Source: UBA11540 sp045531755 (GTDB lineage: Bacteria; Bacillota; Clostridia; Oscillospirales; Ruminococcaceae). From it: a stretch of DNA of 34,727 bases. Position numbers and translations under genes: made by a program. This document shows positions 31,263-34,727 of the stretch, in pieces. The notes below the pieces were generated by a model, which did not search any database, was not told the origin of the DNA, and was given only the letters and a program-made list of their open reading frames with translations. Where the stretch lies: the NCBI GenBank assembly GCA_045531755.1, contig JAZSEP010000025.1:1-34727 (forward strand), given 5' to 3'. Numbering within the stretch: position 1 is the stretch's first letter; each line of letters starts with the position of its first letter.

Positions 31263-32747
31263 TTATTTGTGGAATAGCTTTTTGGTTTGATATTTGGGTT
31301 CTGAGGTAAGGTTTATTCCAAGTTTTCTGAATATATTCTCATCCACTTGGGAAAGGATTACCGTAGAATGCACCTCACAGCCCTTAAGCTTGTATAGCTG
31401 TTTCATTGCCTGCTCGGCATTTTTGTCGGTTGTAGCACATATTGAAAGCGCAATGAGTATCTCGTCAAGGTGCAATCTCGGGTTGTGATTGCCAAGATGC
31501 TTTACCTTAAGCTCTTGAACGGGTTCAATTACCTCTGGCATAATTAGCTTTGTTTCATCATCAATATTACCCAAATACTTGAGTGCGTTAATGAGCATTG
31601 CAGAAGAAGCACCCAAGAGGTTTGAGGTTTTTCCTGTAATTATAGCGCCGTCATTGAGTTCTATTGCAACTGCTGGAGCATTTGTTTCCTCAGCTTTTTT
31701 GAGAGCCGCCTCTACGCATCTGCGGTCGGAAACCGATATGCCTGCCTGCTTCATCAGCATCTCAATCTTTCCTGCCTCTTCTTCGCCGCTGTTACCTTTT
31801 CTGTGGTTACACAATGCGGCATAGTAACGTCGGATAATCTCTTCGTTTGCAGCAGCAGTTACAGCTTCATTATCAACAATACAGTTTCCTGCCATATTTA
31901 CGCCCATATCGGTAGGAGATTTATACGGACACTCTCCGAGTATCTTTTCAAACATTGCTCTGAGAACGGGAAAAACTTCGATATCGCGGTTGTAGTTTAC
32001 GGTGGTTTTTCCGTATGCTTCGAGATGGAATGGGTCAATCATATTTACGTCATTCAAATCCGCCGTTGCCGCCTCATAAGCAAGGTTTACGGAATGCTTG
32101 AGCGGAATATTCCATATCGGGAAGGTTTCAAACTTTGCATACCCTGCTTTAATTCCACGCTTATGGTCATGGTACAGCTGTGAAAGGCAGGTTGCCATCT
32201 TTCCGCTGCCCGGTCCCGGAGCAGTAATCACAACGAGTGAACGGGAGGTTTCGATATAATCGTTCATACCAAATCCGTTATCACTGACTATAAAAGGAAT
32301 GTCATAGGGATATCTGGGGATAGCATAGTGTTTATATACCTTTATGCCAAGAGATTCAAGTTTTTGATTGAATGCATCGACAGAGGATTGGTGGTTATAT
32401 CTTGTCATAACAACGCTTCCGACATACAGACCAAATCCACGGAACGCATCGATAAGGCGCAAAACATCAAGGTCATAGGTAATACCCAAATCGCCTCTAA
32501 CCTTATTCTTTTCGATATCATTCGCGTTTATCGCAATTACGATTTCCGCCTGATCCTTCAACTGAGTGAGCATACGAATCTTGCTATCGGGAGCAAATCC
32601 GGGGAGCACTCTCGCAGCGTGAAAATCGTCAAACAATTTTCCGCCAAATTCAAGATAAAGCTTCCCGCCAAACTGATTTATCCTCTCGAGGATTCTTTCA
32701 GATTGCAAGCTCAAATATTTCTCGTTGTCAAATCCCATTCTTTGCAT
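31263..32747 (-). CDS. DUF1846 (UPF0371) family protein
   Basis: A 494-residue cytoplasmic protein of the DUF1846 family. Distinctive stretches: GFDNEKYLSLQSERILERI at the start, GGKLYLEFGGKLFDDFHAARVLPGF (about 27-51, read in pieces), and TAPGPGSGKMATCLSQLYHD with a P-loop-like GPGSGK at 178-183. The C-terminal part has LKYLGNIDD and HNPRLHLDE. Structures exist for relatives, but no reaction is established. The frame is open to 32768; the ATG at 32747 is chosen because GGGAGAAG precedes it at proper spacing and relatives begin near the GFDNEKY motif. Its promoter and a 5' hairpin are described separately. Confidence 0.92.
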   Translation of the reverse strand: MQRMGFDNEKYLSLQSERILERINQFGGKLYLEFGGKLFDDFHAARVLPGFAPDSKIRMLTQLKDQAEIVIAINANDIEKNKVRGDLGITYDLDVLRLIDAFRGFGLYVGSVVMTRYNHQSSVDAFNQKLESLGIKVYKHYAIPRYPYDIPFIVSDNGFGMNDYIETSRSLVVITAPGPGSGKMATCLSQLYHDHKRGIKAGYAKFETFPIWNIPLKHSVNLAYEAATADLNDVNMIDPFHLEAYGKTTVNYNRDIEVFPVLRAMFEKILGECPYKSPTDMGVNMAGNCIVDNEAVTAAANEEIIRRYYAALCNHRKGNSGEEEAGKIEMLMKQAGISVSDRRCVEAALKKAEETNAPAVAIELNDGAIITGKTSNLLGASSAMLINALKYLGNIDDETKLIMPEVIEPVQELKVKHLGNHNPRLHLDEILIALSICATTDKNAEQAMKQLYKLKGCEVHSTVILSQVDENIFRKLGINLTSEPKYQTKKLFHK

Positions 32748-32778
32748 AATTCTTCTCCCAAAGCACACACCAAAAAAT

Positions 32779-32814
32779 TAAGCGAAATGAAGTTTTTTAA
32801 AATCATTTCGCTTA
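32779..32814 (-). terminator. terminator-like hairpin after potD, in the DUF1846 leader
   Basis: TAAGCGAAATGA (32779-32790) and TCATTTCGCTTA (32803-32814) form a 12-base perfect stem with a 12-base loop. On the minus strand ATTTTTT follows. It would terminate pot operon transcription, yet it also lies between the DUF1846 promoter and its ribosome site. Confidence 0.88.
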
Positions 32815-32817
32815 TTT

Positions 32818-32846
32818 ATTATACTACAGTCTTAAAGATTTTTCAA
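32818..32846 (-). promoter_or_regulatory. near-consensus sigma-A promoter of the DUF1846-pepD unit
   Basis: On the minus strand TTGAAA (32841-32846), a 17-base spacer and a perfect TATAAT (32818-32823) form the best promoter in the window. The expected start near 32811 falls at the first bases of the hairpin stem. It lies in the 3' untranslated region of potD. Confidence 0.85.
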
Positions 32847-32870
32847 CAAAATCTGCAAAATATTCTTAAA

Positions 32871-33929
32871 TTAACTGAACTGAATTTCTATCCACAAATC
32901 CTGAATGTGTTCAAGAACGTTTTTGGGAAGATGCGCAAACTCTTCGCTTCTTGCAAGCACCTCGTCGGAGGGATATGCATACTCGTTATTCTTAACCTCG
33001 TCGGGAAGCTGTGCGTATGCTTCCTCTTGGGGAACGGAGTATCCTGTCATTTCGCTATTTGCAAGAACTATATCGGTCTGGCACATAAAGTTGATAAACA
33101 TTTCAGCTTCTGCTTTATGCTTGCTTCCTTTCGGAATACACATAGCATCGACAAATCTGTTGAGGCTCTCTTTGGGAATTGCAAAGCCTATATTTTCGTT
33201 CTCGCTCATTATTGTAAGCGCGTCGCCTGCATAATAAGGCGCAATCCAAGAGGTTTCGTTTCCGATAAGGTCAAATATCTCGTCCATAACAAGACTCTGA
33301 CGGACCTTTTTCTGCTCATTGAGAAGCTTTGCAGCTTCGTCAATCTGTGAAAGGTCTGTTGTGTTGATGGAGTATCCGAGTCTTTGAAGTGCTATTGCGA
33401 AAGCATCTCGGGAGTTGTTGAACATCAGGATTTTTCCTGCATAGTCTTCATCCCAAAGGATATCCCAACTGTCAACGGGCTTTGTTACCTTTTCCTTGTT
33501 GTAGATTATTCCAACTATACCCCAAGCGTACGGTACGGAATATTCTCCTGTGGGATCGTAGTTTGCGGACTTATAGTCGTCCATAATCAGCTCATAGTTG
33601 GGAATATTCGCAAAATCCAATTTTTCGAGCATTCCCTCGTCTATCATACGAGAAATCATATAGTCAGACGGAATAATGACGTCATAGTCACCTGCTCCGT
33701 TCTTGATTTTTGCATACATTTCTTCGTTTGTTGCATAGGTTGTGTAGTTTACGTTTATGCCTGTCTTCTTTTCAAATTCTCTTATAACATCGAGCGTTCC
33801 ATCGTCTCCATTAGCGATATATTCGCCCCAGTTATAAACGTTTATAGTAACCTTACCGTCATCCCCGCCGCAAGCGCAGAGAGAAAGCACGATAAGCACC
33901 GAAAGAACCAATGCAAGAATTTTTTTCAT
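32871..33929 (-). CDS. potD: spermidine/putrescine ABC transporter substrate-binding lipoprotein
   Basis: A 352-residue solute-binding protein. The lipoprotein signal has the lipobox LCAC with the acylated cysteine at 20. The mature protein begins VTINVYNWGEYIANGDDGTLD, the PotD opening, and shows YDVIIPSDYMISRM, VPYAWGIVGIIYN and AMCIPKGSKHKAEAEMFINF later. It binds polyamines outside the membrane for PotB-PotC; exact ligand preference is not deducible. It follows potC by 15 bases with a GAAAGAGG ribosome site. It ends the pot operon, as usual for a potABCD order. Confidence 0.94.
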   Translation of the reverse strand: MKKILALVLSVLIVLSLCACGGDDGKVTINVYNWGEYIANGDDGTLDVIREFEKKTGINVNYTTYATNEEMYAKIKNGAGDYDVIIPSDYMISRMIDEGMLEKLDFANIPNYELIMDDYKSANYDPTGEYSVPYAWGIVGIIYNKEKVTKPVDSWDILWDEDYAGKILMFNNSRDAFAIALQRLGYSINTTDLSQIDEAAKLLNEQKKVRQSLVMDEIFDLIGNETSWIAPYYAGDALTIMSENENIGFAIPKESLNRFVDAMCIPKGSKHKAEAEMFINFMCQTDIVLANSEMTGYSVPQEEAYAQLPDEVKNNEYAYPSDEVLARSEEFAHLPKNVLEHIQDLWIEIQFS

Positions 33930-33944
33930 TTATCCAACCTCTTT

Positions 33945-34727
33945 CTATCCTTTTATTTGTTTTTTAGCATCTTTGCTGTCTTTTATATTGACAATAATAA
34001 GTCCAACCAACACAACCACAAACAGTATTGCAGAAAGTGCGTTTATCTTTGGGCTTACCCTTTTCTTTGTCATTGAGTATATGGTTATAGGCAACGTTTG
34101 GAAGCTGCTTCCGCTTGTAAAATAACTGATTACAAAGTCATCAAGGGAAAGCGTAAACGCCATCATAAATCCCGAAATGATACCGGGCATTATCTCGGGT
34201 ATTACAACCTTGAAGAATGCACGTATCGGCGAACATCCAAGGTCCTGTGCCGCTTCATACAGACTATTGTCCATCTGTCTGAGCTTTGGCATAACGTTGA
34301 GAACTACGTACGGAAGATTAAACGTTATATGCGCTATGAGTATTGTAATAAAACCAAACTCAAGACCTGCCGTATCTTTCATAAAAACAAAGAGAAGCAT
34401 CAACGAAACACCCGTTACAATTTCGGGGCTCACAATCTGGGTATATGAAATATTCATCACCAGATTGCGCGTTCTCTTTCTCATATTAGATATGCCGATA
34501 GCTGCCGCAGTACCGATAATAGTAGCAATCACAGAAGAGATTATTGCGACCACAAGAGTATTCATCAGCGACGTCATTATCAGTTCGTCCTGAAAAAGCT
34601 CAACATACCAATCAAACGTAAAGCCGGTGAAATTTGAACGGCTCTTTGACTCATTGAACGAAAAAGCAATCAGCACCAATATTGGCGCATAGAGGAAAAG
34701 GAAAATAAGTCCGATATAAAAACGCTG
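33945..34727 (-). CDS. potC: spermidine/putrescine ABC transporter permease PotC, N-terminus cut
   Basis: A PotC permease whose start lies past the right edge. 260 codons plus stop are present, and the frame stays open through the last base. The visible start RFYIGLIFLFLYAPILVL is the first membrane helix, so only a few residues are probably missing. Five more membrane segments follow. The EAA loop that docks the ATPase is YEAAQDLGCSPIRAFFKVV, and SLDDFVISYF is the typical PotC block after it. It forms the membrane channel with PotB, which together with PotA is expected just beyond the window. Confidence 0.93.
   Translation of the reverse strand, partial: QRFYIGLIFLFLYAPILVLIAFSFNESKSRSNFTGFTFDWYVELFQDELIMTSLMNTLVVAIISSVIATIIGTAAAIGISNMRKRTRNLVMNISYTQIVSPEIVTGVSLMLLFVFMKDTAGLEFGFITILIAHITFNLPYVVLNVMPKLRQMDNSLYEAAQDLGCSPIRAFFKVVIPEIMPGIISGFMMAFTLSLDDFVISYFTSGSSFQTLPITIYSMTKKRVSPKINALSAILFVVVLVGLIIVNIKDSKDAKKQIKG

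Noticed and set aside
32328..33350. A 340-codon plus-strand open frame spanning DUF1846 and potD
   Set aside because: It runs antisense across two well-supported genes and the promoter and terminator between them, and has no family motif.

Overview
The window looks like chromosomal DNA from an anaerobic, endospore-forming member of the Clostridia (Bacillota). Evidence: a complete eight-gene spoIIIA operon, an Asp23-nusB-xseAB-ispA-dxs-tlyA-nadK-argR-recN gene order typical of Clostridia, strong AGGAGG-type ribosome sites, AT-rich intergenic regions and sigma-A-like promoters. An Oscillospirales/Ruminococcaceae-like host is an inference from gene content; there is no rRNA to settle it. I see no tRNA, rRNA, CRISPR array, insertion sequence, prophage or attachment site. 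No gene-free stretch exceeds about 220 bases.

Layout. 1-462 (-): N-terminal PHP domain of DNA polymerase III alpha, cut by the left edge. 679-3212 (+): a DegV lipid-binding protein, a PHP-family phosphoesterase, a small TSCPD-domain protein and an unrecognised helical protein. 3290-4853 (+): a YetF-type DUF421 membrane protein, a DUF4363 protein and a solitary MazF/EndoA endoribonuclease. 4897-9644 (-): a complete branched-chain amino acid ABC transporter (livJ-livH-livM-livG-livF) with its own promoter. 9825-21049 (-): a tightly packed twelve-gene run, nusB - Kae1-like - xseA - xseB - ispA - dxs - tlyA - nadK - argR - recN - radC - glycosyltransferase, combining transcription antitermination, DNA repair, isoprenoid precursor synthesis, NADP synthesis and arginine control. 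21141-21491 (-): an Asp23 protein. 21610-26469 (-): spoIIIAA-AH, the mother-cell half of the channel linking mother cell and forespore. 26659-29774 (+), divergent from spoIIIA: a DUF4358-like lipoprotein, an MBOAT O-acyltransferase and a DHHW/AlgJ-like protein, probably a cell-surface acylation cassette. 29809-34727 (-): an aminoacyl-histidine dipeptidase, a DUF1846 protein, and the end of a spermidine/putrescine ABC transporter operon (potC, potD; potC cut by the right edge).

The most notable DNA-level pattern is compact punctuation in which terminator-like hairpins share bases with the next gene's expression signals. The DUF421 start codon lies at the end of the U-tract of a long hairpin, and its probable ribosome site is inside the stem. 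The DUF1846 promoter fires straight into a terminator-like hairpin. The asp23 -35 box lies inside the spoIIIA terminator. The only visible link between asp23 and nusB runs through an intrinsic terminator. Two convergent genes put their stop codons at the two ends of one shared terminator. These are sequence readings only; none has been tested here.

No wholly new multi-gene system is evident. The best candidates for undescribed biology are the lipoprotein-MBOAT-DHHW cassette with a palindrome in its leader, the Kae1-like TsaD paralogue, the unrecognised protein at 2676-3212, and the leader hairpins of DUF421, nusB and DUF1846.
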